A stretch of 64,000 nt of DNA from Rhizobium sp. 9140. Lineage in GTDB: Bacteria; Pseudomonadota; Alphaproteobacteria; Rhizobiales; Rhizobiaceae. Positions within the stretch are counted from its first letter, which is position 1, and each line of letters begins with the position of its first letter. Below, piece after piece: positions 49,201 to 57,689 of the stretch. The DNA lies in assembly GCF_900067135.1 (NCBI RefSeq), contig NZ_FJUR01000001.1, positions 3,450,001 to 3,514,000 of the forward strand. Direction: 5' to 3'. The notes below the pieces were generated by a model. That model did not search any database, had not been told where the DNA came from, and saw only the letters and a list, made by a program, of their open reading frames with translations. Made by a program: the position numbers and the translations under genes.

Positions 49201-49588
49201 TCTTCGACATCGGCAGGTTGCCGAGTTCAATGACCTGCGAAATCATCGCATTCGGGGTTTTTCTGAACTCCCCCCACGTCTGCACATACTTGCGCTTCCC
49301 AGCGGTCGGATAGTAGCCAATGACCGTGGATACGGGGATGTCGTCCCCGATCTCGATGTCCAGCTTGACGCCCACAGCCTTTTGTTCGGGCTGCTTTGTG
49401 AGCGCCTTCTGCAAGAGCGAGACGGCAACGTTGAGCACAATGCCGAGAACGATTTTCCCGATCGCCCCGGCTGACGCAACAGCAGCCGAGATGACAGAGA
49501 TGATCCCGCTGATCAGTTCCGCATGCGCAGGCTCCGCCGCCGTCAGCACGAACCATGCGACGTTCAGGAGCAGAATGAAAAGCTTCAT
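46223..49588 (-). CDS. Phage tail tip protein (J-like host specificity protein)
   Basis: The 1,121-residue protein has the layout of central tail tip proteins. The N-terminal part (about 30-130) is hydrophobic. Residues about 300-560 hold the tip hub region (TQTEPQFRAGLEITGDMEPL, DVIDQLRAAANARIAEVGG). Fibronectin-like and coiled-coil parts follow, ending in a beta-rich C-terminus (about 990-1121). In lambda J this end contacts the receptor. Oddly, the first 23 residues look like a signal peptide (FILLLNVAWFVLTAAEPAHA). It lies between the NlpC-like gene and the small coiled-coil gene, the standard lambdoid order. Confidence 0.88.
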   Translation of the reverse strand: MKLFILLLNVAWFVLTAAEPAHAELISGIISVISAAVASAGAIGKIVLGIVLNVAVSLLQKALTKQPEQKAVGVKLDIEIGDDIPVSTVIGYYPTAGKRKYVQTWGEFRKTPNAMISQVIELGNLPMSKTRLEDMELWIDDQKVTILTAETPDENGYPIKEFRDDDDRDGDVGSGIDDYAWIKFYSGTQTAADPFLIEKFGDLEDRPWLESMIGRGVPYAVMTYRYRPKYFNTVPNTLFVSRGIPLYDIRKDSTNGGNGQQLWSDQSVWEPSVNPIVQIYNVIRGLRYQDDWFYGGQNLAAIRLPASNWIAAANESGRLIEIPGTQTEPQFRAGLEITGDMEPLDVIDQLRAAANARIAEVGGVFKIQVGAFGAAVFDFSDADIIITKGQTFEPFPTLDETVNQINISFPNPDEKWVSKDAPVLSAKDVIDEVTGKTLFEIDGNRVLPVDVQLPAVPFPRQAQRIRRAMIKEERRFRTHRFWLPPEAWVLEPNDVIAWTSPRNGYVNKKFLIVDIQGEVTMNQLVTIREIDPADYDWSPSFELPFASGYLGTMPVPVQPMEGWTVTATTILDASGLARRPAILVTAASNLDDVRNVWVKVRLKETGAIVFDSDQQPYAAPYSWVLSGAWLLPATEYEAQGRLIRNSISVETDFSAWLPVTTDDIRFSAQDLHLQEISQAIGNELALLEDWVWRDTNIRKLIEDRKALALGISAQDLANYSDKKQIRREIFSQTGKLRARFDEKIDVATSETSALAQRVTTFEAELENKASASVVETTIARVTATEGNVSSLSADMTTLATSLSDKIGSTVFSSLASEVSQIGDVITLQGDIINEIELELDDKASFEALSTLSGTVTQQGDQITSQGEAILGIRSTFGSAIAQSRMRFETVNANGSGYALAAIQTRFGSADDYKSAGIFFKTYSDPNKPPEVIVNAGLFAVAVGNDETGTKIFAVDAGGLYIDAGYIRNITTDKITFLDGSVLTAALAQEAAMSMPTFSMANSFAHTTGTSQIGFLSVTKTARDIVRVGGDVRVRVTDLAGNLKINVTVEIYWGSLFLGDATVSFDEMTTLGKTIAFGGTIISGSGTQNLQVLISSDRPSALQIGRRTMTAIVGKKVLPAAA

Positions 49589-49591
49589 GGA

Positions 49592-50020
49592 CTATCCGAC
49601 CCGGAAGGCACGCGTGGCGACGGACCGGTCAAGATGATTGATGCCGGTTTCGCCGAGGGTGAAGATGCGCTCGCCGTTCAGGACGCCGAGGCCATGACCG
49701 AAGGGTGACGTCGTCGGGATCGCCATAATGTCGCCGATCTGCGCTTCGGAGGGGTGTTCGTATTCCGGCAGATAGGCCGCGACCATGTCGGCCAGATCCG
49801 TGAAGCCGGCGGCGCGCATCACGCGGTAGGCAGACGCTGCGTCGTCATAGGCCCCTTCAAATTCGGCGTAGAGGTTCTCACCCGTCAGAACCTCGACGAT
49901 CCGGCCAGCAAACTTGCAGGCGCAGTCGTTCGTCTTCCAGTCGAAAGGCTGGCGCCGCATGTCGTCGATCACGTCATTGAATGGGCCGACCCAGAGTGGG
50001 CGGCGCTTGAGTTCGATCAT
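49592..50020 (-). CDS. DUF6950-like/NlpC-type tail assembly protein
   Basis: The 142-residue protein has a Cys-His pattern like NlpC/P60-type folds: DWKTNDCACKFAGRIVEVLT with the Cys after an aromatic-Asn-Asp, and FGHGLGVLNGERIF with the His. In lambda, K has this place before J. It overlaps the upstream gene by 4 bases, so tail genes here are coupled. It may trim or help assemble the tip or cut cell wall. Confidence 0.75.
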   Translation of the reverse strand: MIELKRRPLWVGPFNDVIDDMRRQPFDWKTNDCACKFAGRIVEVLTGENLYAEFEGAYDDAASAYRVMRAAGFTDLADMVAAYLPEYEHPSEAQIGDIMAIPTTSPFGHGLGVLNGERIFTLGETGINHLDRSVATRAFRVG

Positions 50021-50640
50021 TCCTGCCCCCAATTCGGCTTCCAGTTCTTCACAGCGCCGGCGTACTTGTTCCACTCGTCGCCCTGCCGGCGCTTCTGCTC
50101 CTCCGCCGACGACTTGGCCGAGTTCTTGCGCGTCAGCATCGAGATCGCGTCTGAAATCGTGTTGATCTTCACGCTTCCGTTTTCGCCGACCCCAGGCGTC
50201 TCGATCGGCGTTCCATCGACCTCGCCGAGCCAGACGAGTGCTGGCGGAGACACAAGAAGCCGTGAAGTCGGGTCGAGCAGCGCATCCCATATCTCGACCT
50301 TCGCTTGGCGGAGATTAATGCCGCGCACGGCTTCCTGCACCGCAGGAGCGATCTGGCTCGCGGTCACCGTGACCGTCTGGATCGTCAGATTGGCGACGCG
50401 AGGAATGGTCCCCACCACGAGATTGATTCCGCCGAAGAACAGCCGCGTTGCTGTCTCGCCCGTCAGGCCGCTCGTGACGGTGATGTTTTCCTCGTCGCTT
50501 TCCGACCAGAAGCTGACCGGCGCGACGATCGCGCCCGTCGTGTGAGATCGGCCGGTAATGCTCACCAGCTTGCGAGGCACGATCCCGCGTTCGCGCGCAT
50601 TGGCCAGCGCGGCGTAGAAGTCCGGATGAACGTCTCTCAT
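50017..50640 (-). CDS. Minor tail protein (DUF2163-like)
   Basis: The 207-residue protein begins MRDVHPDFYAALANARERGI and has mid-region strands like TVTSGLTGETATRLFFGG and NLRQAKVEIWDALLDPTSRL. This resembles the lambda L-like or DUF2163 minor tail proteins that sit between the tape measure and tip genes. It overlaps both neighbours by 4 bases. Confidence 0.7.
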   Translation of the reverse strand: MRDVHPDFYAALANARERGIVPRKLVSITGRSHTTGAIVAPVSFWSESDEENITVTSGLTGETATRLFFGGINLVVGTIPRVANLTIQTVTVTASQIAPAVQEAVRGINLRQAKVEIWDALLDPTSRLLVSPPALVWLGEVDGTPIETPGVGENGSVKINTISDAISMLTRKNSAKSSAEEQKRRQGDEWNKYAGAVKNWKPNWGQE

Positions 50641-51290
50641 TTCTTCTGCATCACCTTGAAGCCAGCCCCCTCGGTGTGCAGCTTCCGGCCCGTGCCGGGG
50701 TTGTGCGTACCGGGGAGGATGCTGCATTTGCAGTAAGGCTTGGCGAGCCGAATGCTCAGCCCGTTACCGATACCGGACGGGAGATGCGGGAAGACGCCGA
50801 CCATGCCGGTGACGCCCGCCCCGTTCGCAGCGACAGTCTCCGATATCTCGAAGAAGCCAACGCGCTCCGGGTTGCTGCCGTAGAGGATCGTGAACTTGTC
50901 GCCGAGCGTCAGCACGTAACCCGCAGGCAGGCCGGTGAAGGACAGCGACGCACGATCCGTCGCGATGGTTAGCACCTTCACCGCAGCGTTGCCGAGCACG
51001 GCGCCGGTCCGATCTGCCTGGGGGTAGAGCGACAGCGGATCGCACAGGTAGAAGGATTCCTGCGTGCCGTGCAGCTTGCGGATCTGCGCGGCGATCTGCT
51101 TGGCGCGATCGTTAGACAGCATGATCAGCTCGACAGTCCCGGTCCATAGCGGGCTCGATAGCTCTGCCTGCCAAAACCGCCCGTCGCCGGCAGCCGACAT
51201 CTCGTCGTTTCGCTGGATATCCCAGACGACAGACGAGATCGCGAGCTGGTCGGCGAAAGTGGCAAGGGAATACGGATAGGTGACGGTCAT
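50637..51290 (-). CDS. Minor (distal) tail protein
   Basis: The 217-residue beta-rich protein has WQAELSSPLWTGTVELIML, FYLCDPLSLYPQADRTGAVL and a C-terminal pair of cysteines (YCKCS). Place directly after the tape measure gene, with a 4-base overlap, fits the distal tail or lambda M-like protein. Confidence 0.7.
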   Translation of the reverse strand: MTVTYPYSLATFADQLAISSVVWDIQRNDEMSAAGDGRFWQAELSSPLWTGTVELIMLSNDRAKQIAAQIRKLHGTQESFYLCDPLSLYPQADRTGAVLGNAAVKVLTIATDRASLSFTGLPAGYVLTLGDKFTILYGSNPERVGFFEISETVAANGAGVTGMVGVFPHLPSGIGNGLSIRLAKPYCKCSILPGTHNPGTGRKLHTEGAGFKVMQKK

Positions 51291-54200
51291 CCGGCCATCC
51301 TCTTGCGTGGATGACGCCGATGCTCCTCGATCCTGTCAGGCAGGAACCGGTTGTTCTCCTCTATCGCGTCCTGGATCGCCTTCAGGTTCTTCTCCGAGAC
51401 GTCGCCCTGCACGATCACATCGCCGCCACGGATCGTGATTGAACCGGTGTCACCAGCTTTCCTACCCGCAGGAGCGCTGTCGTTCGCAGCATCCTGAATT
51501 GTCGATCGGCGCTGCGGCGCAGATGCAGGACCACCAACCAAGCCACCACTTGCATACCCCTGCCAGCCAAGACGCATGCCTTCGACCGTCCCCACACCGC
51601 CTGCGCGCGCGATGTCCATTTGCGACCAGACGATTTCGCCCTTGTGGGTAATCCCAGCCGGCTCGTTGATGCCGCCCGGTCCGGTGTAGCCGCCGCCAGC
51701 CTTGCCGGTGGTCAGAAAGCTGCCCAGCGTCGTGTTGGGCGCCCAGAATGGACTGGTGGGGCTGATGCCGCCAAGCAGGCTCCCAAGGCCACCCAGAAGG
51801 CTGCTCGGGCTGTTGGCGCCGGAAGCAGCATTCATGAGCTGCTGGCTGAACTGGCCGAGGCCAGCGCCGAAGTCCCCGACCCCCTGCATGGCCGTCGAGG
51901 TTGCGCTCGTCAGGCCGCCAAGGTTGGTCGCCGCTTCGTTGCTGTTGGCAGCCATGCGCTCGACAGCGGCCGCCGCGGTGTCGTTCTGGGTATTTGCCCC
52001 CTGCCCGATGCCTTCCCATTTATCGATGCCAACGCGCTTTGCGCCATACCAGGCGCCCCAGCCGTTCTTCTTCGCGTGATCAAGCGCGAAATCGACGCCG
52101 GCCGGCCCGCTCGATGCAAGTGCAGGGTCCATACCGGTTGCCCGCTGGAACTCATTGCCCAGACCACCGCCCTTGTAGAGTTGGAACGGGCCATAGGAGG
52201 CTTCGCGGACGCCGTTCTTGACGAAACCCGACTGAAGGTTCCAGCTATTCAGCCCGCCCTCCGACTGCGCCACGCGAAGCGCAATACCTGCGTCAATGCC
52301 TCGCTTGGTCGCGGCCTCAGTGATGTAGGACGAGATATCGGTTGCCGGTATCGCAGAGCGCGTCACTGCCATGACAGGCGCTGCCGACGCAGCGACGGGT
52401 CCCGCGATGCCGGCGCCGGATGTGGCTGCCGGTGCAGCAGAGCCCGTAATGAGATTGAGAAGGCCAGTGCCGGCCGTCGAGGCGGTTCCGGGTTGACCGA
52501 GTACGCTATTGAGAAGGCTGTTGATCAGATTATCCGTAATGCGTCCTGTGACGTTCATCAGCGATTTCAAGAAAGCGTTCCCGAAAGCTTCACCAATCGA
52601 ATCCCCCTGCATGAGGCCGTCCCGAAGATCTGTGAAAAAGCCACCGAGATCAGCGCGAGCCTGTTTAATGCGCTCAAGTTCTCGAACGCCGTTGGCGAAC
52701 TCACTATTTAGATCGACGTCGAGCCCCGCTCCGCGCTGACGAGATGCGATATCTTGGTCCGTCCGGTTCCGATATTCCTGCTCCGTCTCGAACTTCAGGT
52801 CTGCAGCGAGCTTGAGGTTTGCAGCTTCTGTTGCGGCAACCTTGTAAGCCTGACCAAGCTTCTCAATCTCCGCGCGCTGAGCCGGCGTCGCCTTAGCTCC
52901 CTGCTGCTCGACGCGATTGAGAAGATCCAACTGAAAGCGATAGGCTGCGACAGCAACTCCAGCCTGCCCTACCATTGCAGATTCCGCCTGGATCTGCTCA
53001 ATGCGATCATTCGCAGTGCGGATCATACGGTCGTAGGACTCGCGCACGCGGTCGGCATCTTTTTCCGACTTCGCCAGATCATCACCGAGCTGGATAGGCT
53101 TCCGGGTCGGGATCGGAACGCCCACCGTCACCCCTTGAGGGTTGGTGACTGTTGGATTTTCGTTTGCTTCACGAAGTGCAGCCTGCTCTGCATTGTAGGT
53201 CTGGATCTCATTCGGATTGGTCATGAACCGACCGTCACCGCTGATAATGGGACCGAGTTGACCTAAGGGGCCGAGCTGCTTGACAAGATCAACCAGGACA
53301 GCCGCTTCGGTCTTGAACCCAGAAGCACTTACTGCAGCTTTGTCGAGAGCAGCCGGCAAAAAGTCGAGCGACTTCACGAAGGCATCAATGGCAGGCGTTG
53401 ATCCGTCTTTGATTAGGCTCGCAAGATCCCTCTGGACGCCGCGCGCCATCTCTGACGTTGCCGTGCCGTTGCCGATCGCCTTTTCAAGCGCCGCAAAATC
53501 GCGCTGCAGATTTCCTACCTGCCCCTCATCTCTGCCAAGCTGCTGAAGCTGCGACGCGGTATCCGTCATCGCTATATTCACGTCAGTGATTTGCTTGCGG
53601 AGGGTCGTCCACTGATCGTCAGCGGCCTTATCCGCCGCCTCTTTGATTTCCTTGCCGGTCGCAGCGCTTTCGCGAGCCTCGTTGTAAGCCTTCAGCGCAG
53701 GAAGAGCCTCACCCCACTTTTGAGCGACAGCGGCAATGAGCGCTGCCTCTTTTTTCAAGGTCTCTTCGGACTTCCCGCCGCCCCACTCCACACTGCTGAA
53801 ATAACTGGCTGCCGCAGCCGTTGCGCCAATGACACCAATTGTCAGCAATGACACCGGGTTTAGTATCTGAGCAAACGCCCCAGCTACAGCCGGACCAATC
53901 GCTTGGCCGCTTGCGCGAATGTCATTGAAGACAGCCGCGACCTGCGGCCCCTGCTGAAGAGCAACGGTGTAGAACGGCATAGATCCGGCCGTTGCTAATA
54001 CATCAAATCCCTGCGCAGCAAGGTTCGATGTGTTGAAGGCGCGGCCCTCAGGACGATTATCGTTGGCCCCAGACCGGTTGACGCTTGCTGCATACTGCTC
54101 GTGCCGGGCCTTCGCCATCATCTGAGCCTGGGCAAGTTCCGCAGTGCTGATTTCCGCGCGATCTGCCAGCATCGCATATTCGGCCAGCTCAGAATTCAGA

Positions 54201-54418
54201 CGAGCCTGAGAAGCCCCAACCGGATCGAGTTGAGCACGTAGCGATGCCGCCTTTTGTGCGTATCGGTCGGCATCGCGCGCAGCTTCTTCAAAAACCGCCG
54301 CTGATCCCCGCGCTGAGGTGCCGTAGCCGTTCACACCGAGGCGAGCGTTGAGGTCGCTGGAAAATGCGCCACCCGCCTGCGCGGCACGTAGGCGATCAAT
54401 CTCTTCACGTCGCGCCAT
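51287..54418 (-). CDS. Tape measure protein with lysozyme-like domain, 5'-truncated
   Basis: The 1,043 residues visible are typical of tape measures: long coiled coils (about 40-120, 215-300, 445-600), a hydrophobic centre (LLTIGVIGATAAAASYF near 190) and a Gly/Ser-rich tail. A lysozyme-like domain lies at about 695-805 (LRVAQSEGGLNSWNLQSG with Glu 720, then SYGPFQLYKGGG), which would open the wall on entry. The first ATG is 2 bases from the end of the IS21 element, no ribosome site lies before it, and a stop codon sits in the IS end just upstream. So the real N-terminus is probably lost. Confidence 0.88.
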   Translation of the reverse strand: MARREEIDRLRAAQAGGAFSSDLNARLGVNGYGTSARGSAAVFEEAARDADRYAQKAASLRAQLDPVGASQARLNSELAEYAMLADRAEISTAELAQAQMMAKARHEQYAASVNRSGANDNRPEGRAFNTSNLAAQGFDVLATAGSMPFYTVALQQGPQVAAVFNDIRASGQAIGPAVAGAFAQILNPVSLLTIGVIGATAAAASYFSSVEWGGGKSEETLKKEAALIAAVAQKWGEALPALKAYNEARESAATGKEIKEAADKAADDQWTTLRKQITDVNIAMTDTASQLQQLGRDEGQVGNLQRDFAALEKAIGNGTATSEMARGVQRDLASLIKDGSTPAIDAFVKSLDFLPAALDKAAVSASGFKTEAAVLVDLVKQLGPLGQLGPIISGDGRFMTNPNEIQTYNAEQAALREANENPTVTNPQGVTVGVPIPTRKPIQLGDDLAKSEKDADRVRESYDRMIRTANDRIEQIQAESAMVGQAGVAVAAYRFQLDLLNRVEQQGAKATPAQRAEIEKLGQAYKVAATEAANLKLAADLKFETEQEYRNRTDQDIASRQRGAGLDVDLNSEFANGVRELERIKQARADLGGFFTDLRDGLMQGDSIGEAFGNAFLKSLMNVTGRITDNLINSLLNSVLGQPGTASTAGTGLLNLITGSAAPAATSGAGIAGPVAASAAPVMAVTRSAIPATDISSYITEAATKRGIDAGIALRVAQSEGGLNSWNLQSGFVKNGVREASYGPFQLYKGGGLGNEFQRATGMDPALASSGPAGVDFALDHAKKNGWGAWYGAKRVGIDKWEGIGQGANTQNDTAAAAVERMAANSNEAATNLGGLTSATSTAMQGVGDFGAGLGQFSQQLMNAASGANSPSSLLGGLGSLLGGISPTSPFWAPNTTLGSFLTTGKAGGGYTGPGGINEPAGITHKGEIVWSQMDIARAGGVGTVEGMRLGWQGYASGGLVGGPASAPQRRSTIQDAANDSAPAGRKAGDTGSITIRGGDVIVQGDVSEKNLKAIQDAIEENNRFLPDRIEEHRRHPRKRMAG

Positions 54419-54551
54419 CTGTCAACGGCGGAGTAAAATCCTGCCACGCGGCGGCGCAAAAGTCGGCCACTTGTGGCGCGCGCATGAGACCGCCGGGAGG
54501 GCTTAGGCCCGAGCGGGGGTCTCATGCGCGCGTTGCGATTTTCGAAGGGCG

Positions 54552-55310
54552 TCAGCCGGCCTTTCGGGCGCGGCTTTGGGCGAGACGATAGCTGTCGCCG
54601 TTCATCTCGAGGATGCTGACGTGATGGGTGATGCGGTCGAGCAAAGCGCCGGTCAGGCGCTCGGACCCCAAGGTTTCCGTCCATTCGTCAAAAGGAAGGT
54701 TGCTGGTGATCAGGGTCGCGCCTCGCTCGTATCGTTGCGAGATCAGCTCGAACAGCAATTCCGCGCCGGTCTTTGACAGCGGCACGAAGCCCAGTTCATC
54801 GATGATCAACAGCTGGTAGGCGGCCATCTGCTTCTGGAACCGGATGAGACGCCGCTCGTCGCGCGCCTCCATCATCTCGCTGACCAGTGCGGCCGCTGTC
54901 GTGAACCCAACGGACAGGCCCTTCTGGCAGGCGGCCAGGCCGAGGCCGAGCGCCACATGGGTCTTGCCCGTGCCGCTGGGGCCGAGAGCGATAACGTTCT
55001 CCCTGCGCTCGATCCATTCGCAGCGCGCCAGTTCCAGCACCTGCATCCTGTTCAGCTTTGGGATGGCGGCGAAGTCGAAACTGTCGAGGCTTTTGACGAC
55101 CGGGAACCTGGCCGCCTTGATGCGACGCTCGACCTTGCGACGGTCCCGTTCGATCATCTCCCGCTCGGCAAGCCGGGTGAGGTATCCGACATGATCGACG
55201 CCTTCGGTGGCGCACAGCCGGGCCAGCTTCTGGTACTCGCGCTGGAAACTCGGCAGCTTCAGGGTTTTGAGATAATGGGTGAGAAGGATCTCGGGTGCTT
55301 GGGTGTTCAT
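54552..55310 (-). CDS. istB: IS21-family helper ATPase IstB
   Basis: The 252-residue AAA+ protein has Walker A GPSGTGKT at about 110-117 and LLIIDELGF as Walker B. IstB picks the target DNA and activates the IstA transposase. Its start overlaps istA's stop by 4 bases. It appears intact. Confidence 0.95.
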   Translation of the reverse strand: MNTQAPEILLTHYLKTLKLPSFQREYQKLARLCATEGVDHVGYLTRLAEREMIERDRRKVERRIKAARFPVVKSLDSFDFAAIPKLNRMQVLELARCEWIERRENVIALGPSGTGKTHVALGLGLAACQKGLSVGFTTAAALVSEMMEARDERRLIRFQKQMAAYQLLIIDELGFVPLSKTGAELLFELISQRYERGATLITSNLPFDEWTETLGSERLTGALLDRITHHVSILEMNGDSYRLAQSRARKAG

Positions 55311-56803
55311 GCGACTTCTCCCGCATCCGACGACAGGAGACGCATATACGCCTTCGCCGATGTCGTCTCGACCGTCGCCCTCGGCAAATACGGGTAGATG
55401 GACAGGTCCAGTCTGGGCGGCCGGCGTTCCACCCGGCACAGGATCAGATGCTTGACGGCGTCAAAGCCAATGGCGCCAAGCTGGATCGCCTGCTTCACCG
55501 CCGCATGCAGATCGGCGAGTTCGAAGCTCTCCAGCAGGCGGAGGACCTGCACGTACTCACGCCGGCCGTGTTTGGCCATGCGGCCTTCCATCAACCGGCG
55601 CAGCGTAGCGAACTCTTGCGGCAAGTCCCAGCCCTGGAGGGGCGCTGCCTGATCCAGCGAATTGATCTTCTGCTCGATCAGCGGCAGGTAATGGACAGGA
55701 TCGAAGACGACGTCTTCCCGTTCCCAGCACCGAGGATGGCGGGCGATGATCTCGCCACGGCCACCAATGACCACTTCGTTGACATAGCCGCGCACCCACA
55801 CATCCTGATGGCCATAGGCGACCGGGACGGAATAGTCGTTGGTCTTGTAGCGCACCAGCGACTGCGCCGTCACCTTGGCACTTGCCTGGTCGCAGGCATC
55901 AAATGGCGAGGCTGGCAAGGCGCGCATGGCAGCCAGATCGCGCCGCAAGCGCTCGCCGATCGTCTCGCTCTCGCCGCGCAGCCTGTCGCGCTGGCGCTTC
56001 CGGCACTGCTCCTCCAGAAAGGTGTTGAACGCCTCCCATGTCGCAAACTGCGGGATCGGTACCATGAAGTTGCGCCGGGCATAGCCGACGAGACCCTCGA
56101 CGTTCCCCTTGTCGTTGCCCTTGCCGGGACGGCCATAGCGATCCCGGATAAGGTAGTGGGACAGGAAGCCGCTGAACAACGTCGCGCGCTTGCGGGTGCC
56201 GTCAGGCAAAATCTTCGCCACCAGGCAACGGTCGTTGTCGTAGACGATCGATTGCGGCACGGCGCCGAAGAAAGCGAACGCATGGACATGGCCATCGACC
56301 CAGGCCTCGGCCACTGCCGCCGGATAGGCCCGCACGTAGCAGCCGTCGCTGTGCGGAAGGTCGAGCACGAAGAAATGCGCCTTCTGCTCGACACCGCCGA
56401 TGACCACCATCGCCTCACCGAAATCGGCCTGCGCATGGCCGGGCGGATGCGACAGCGGCACGAACACTTCCTGGCGGCGCTGATCCCGCTCGCGCATGTA
56501 ATCCTTGATGATCGTATAGCCGCCAGTGAACCCGCATTCGTCTCGAAGCCGGTCAAACACCCGCTTGGCCGTATGGCGCTGCTTGCGCGGCACTTGTCTG
56601 TCTTCGTCCAGCCAGTGATCGATCGTCGAGACAAACGCATCCAGCTTGGGCCGCCGGATCGGTGATTGTCGCTGATAGCCAGGTGGCGTCGAATAGGACA
56701 GCATCTTGGAAACGCTGTCGCGCGATATGTTGAAATGCTTTGCAGCCTGACGCCGGCTCATGCCTTCCGAGCAAGCCAGTCGAACCTTCAGATATAATTC
56801 CAC
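55307..56803 (-). CDS. istA: IS21-family transposase IstA
   Basis: The 498-residue transposase has an N-terminal helix-turn-helix (SRRQAAKHFNISRDSVSKML) and a DDE catalytic core: Asp 127 in AQADFGEA, Asp 189 in VYDNDR and Glu 236 in KGNVEGLV. It appears full length and active. Confidence 0.95.
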   Translation of the reverse strand: MELYLKVRLACSEGMSRRQAAKHFNISRDSVSKMLSYSTPPGYQRQSPIRRPKLDAFVSTIDHWLDEDRQVPRKQRHTAKRVFDRLRDECGFTGGYTIIKDYMRERDQRRQEVFVPLSHPPGHAQADFGEAMVVIGGVEQKAHFFVLDLPHSDGCYVRAYPAAVAEAWVDGHVHAFAFFGAVPQSIVYDNDRCLVAKILPDGTRKRATLFSGFLSHYLIRDRYGRPGKGNDKGNVEGLVGYARRNFMVPIPQFATWEAFNTFLEEQCRKRQRDRLRGESETIGERLRRDLAAMRALPASPFDACDQASAKVTAQSLVRYKTNDYSVPVAYGHQDVWVRGYVNEVVIGGRGEIIARHPRCWEREDVVFDPVHYLPLIEQKINSLDQAAPLQGWDLPQEFATLRRLMEGRMAKHGRREYVQVLRLLESFELADLHAAVKQAIQLGAIGFDAVKHLILCRVERRPPRLDLSIYPYLPRATVETTSAKAYMRLLSSDAGEVA

Positions 56804-56962
56804 GGTATAGATCCCCAGGCCCTCCTGCGCTCATTGCAGAAGAGAAATAGGTGGCCGACTTTTACGCCGCCCGAAGCGGGACAATCCCGCCGCTACCGTG
56901 GTCTAATTTTGCACCGCCGCTCTCAAGTCATTCTATCCAGCTTCCGCCACGGAGGACCGGTC

Positions 56963-57399
56963 ATGAGCTACGAGGACCTGAAAAGGATGGCCGACCGCGC
57001 CCACATCGGCATGGCCTTGCACGGCACGAACGCGCTCACGGGTGGACCCGTCGATCGCCTGCCCCCGCGTCTGTGGGAAGACTTCCGGGTTGAGCTTCAG
57101 CGCCGGTACCGCAAAGCGACGGGCGAGGAGTTCGCCGTGCTCTCCGTGGGCGTGGCACCGGCGCCACCCCAACCGATTTGCCAAGGCAGCATCTCCGCGC
57201 TGCCGGTATCGGCCGCGATCCTGAGAACGACCAGGTCGTCTTTCTGTCCCTCAATCGTCGTCCGACCAACGACGAGGTGCGCGCCATTCACGGCGCTATC
57301 GGCCGTACGCCCGCGTCGTGCCCCTTCTGCGCCAATCCGACCTACGTCCTGCTGTGCTCCCATTGCGGTGAGCCGGACGTGCCAGACAGCGAATTCTGA
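56963..57399 (+). pseudogene. Phage zinc-ribbon-like protein, frameshifted
   Basis: The ATG 56963 follows GGAGGA and reads MSYEDLKRMADRAHIGMALH, sensible through about codon 70 (EEFAVLSVGVAPAPP). After about 57165 that frame turns into non-protein-like sequence, while another frame continues well: NDQVVFLSLNRRPTNDEVR, then SCPFCANPTYVLLCSHCGEP, a four-Cys zinc ribbon, stopping at 57399. I read one gene broken by a frameshift near 57165-57180. A translational frameshift at ACCCCAACC is the other option. Its promoter may be lost to the IS21 element 37 bases upstream. Confidence 0.55.
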
Positions 57400-57410
57400 G
57401 GATCGCCACC

Positions 57411-57689
57411 ATGAAAAACAGGCTCATCGACCTTAACAACCATCTGTTCTCCCAGCTTGAGCGTCTCAGCGATGAGACGCTAACGAGCGAGCAAATCGAA
57501 ACCGAGGTGAAGCGCACCGATGCAATTGTTGATGTGAGCGAACAGCTCATTCGCAATTCTGAGCTTGCCCTCAAGGCGGCAACGCTCGTTGCCAATCACG
57601 GCGATCGTTTTAAGCCGATGCTTCCCACGATTTTCAGAGCCGCAGATACTCTTGAAGGCAAAGCCATCACGGACGGAGCCGAGAAATGA
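57411..57689 (+). CDS. Phage hypothetical protein
   Basis: The 92-residue helical protein begins MKNRLIDLNNHLFSQLERLS. I recall similar proteins before HNH genes in rhizobial prophages, without a known role. It overlaps the following HNH gene by 4 bases. Confidence 0.7.
   Translation: MKNRLIDLNNHLFSQLERLSDETLTSEQIETEVKRTDAIVDVSEQLIRNSELALKAATLVANHGDRFKPMLPTIFRAADTLEGKAITDGAEK

Larger units (their letters stand above)
54420..56925. mobile_element. IS21-family insertion sequence, complete
   Basis: The 2,506-bp element has both istA and istB and matching ends: TGTCAACGGCGGAGTAAAAT at the left and, inverted, TGAGAGCGGCGGTGCAAAAT at the right. A second subterminal repeat (AAAAGTCGGCCAC) occurs at both ends, as IS21 elements have. 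No duplicated target sequence flanks it (CCATC left, AGTCA right). Confidence 0.93.

Noticed and set aside
36844..54418. A working tailocin (phage-tail bacteriocin)
   Set aside because: No tail tube, tail terminator or sheath gene is present and the tape measure start is lost, so particles cannot be built from this locus alone.
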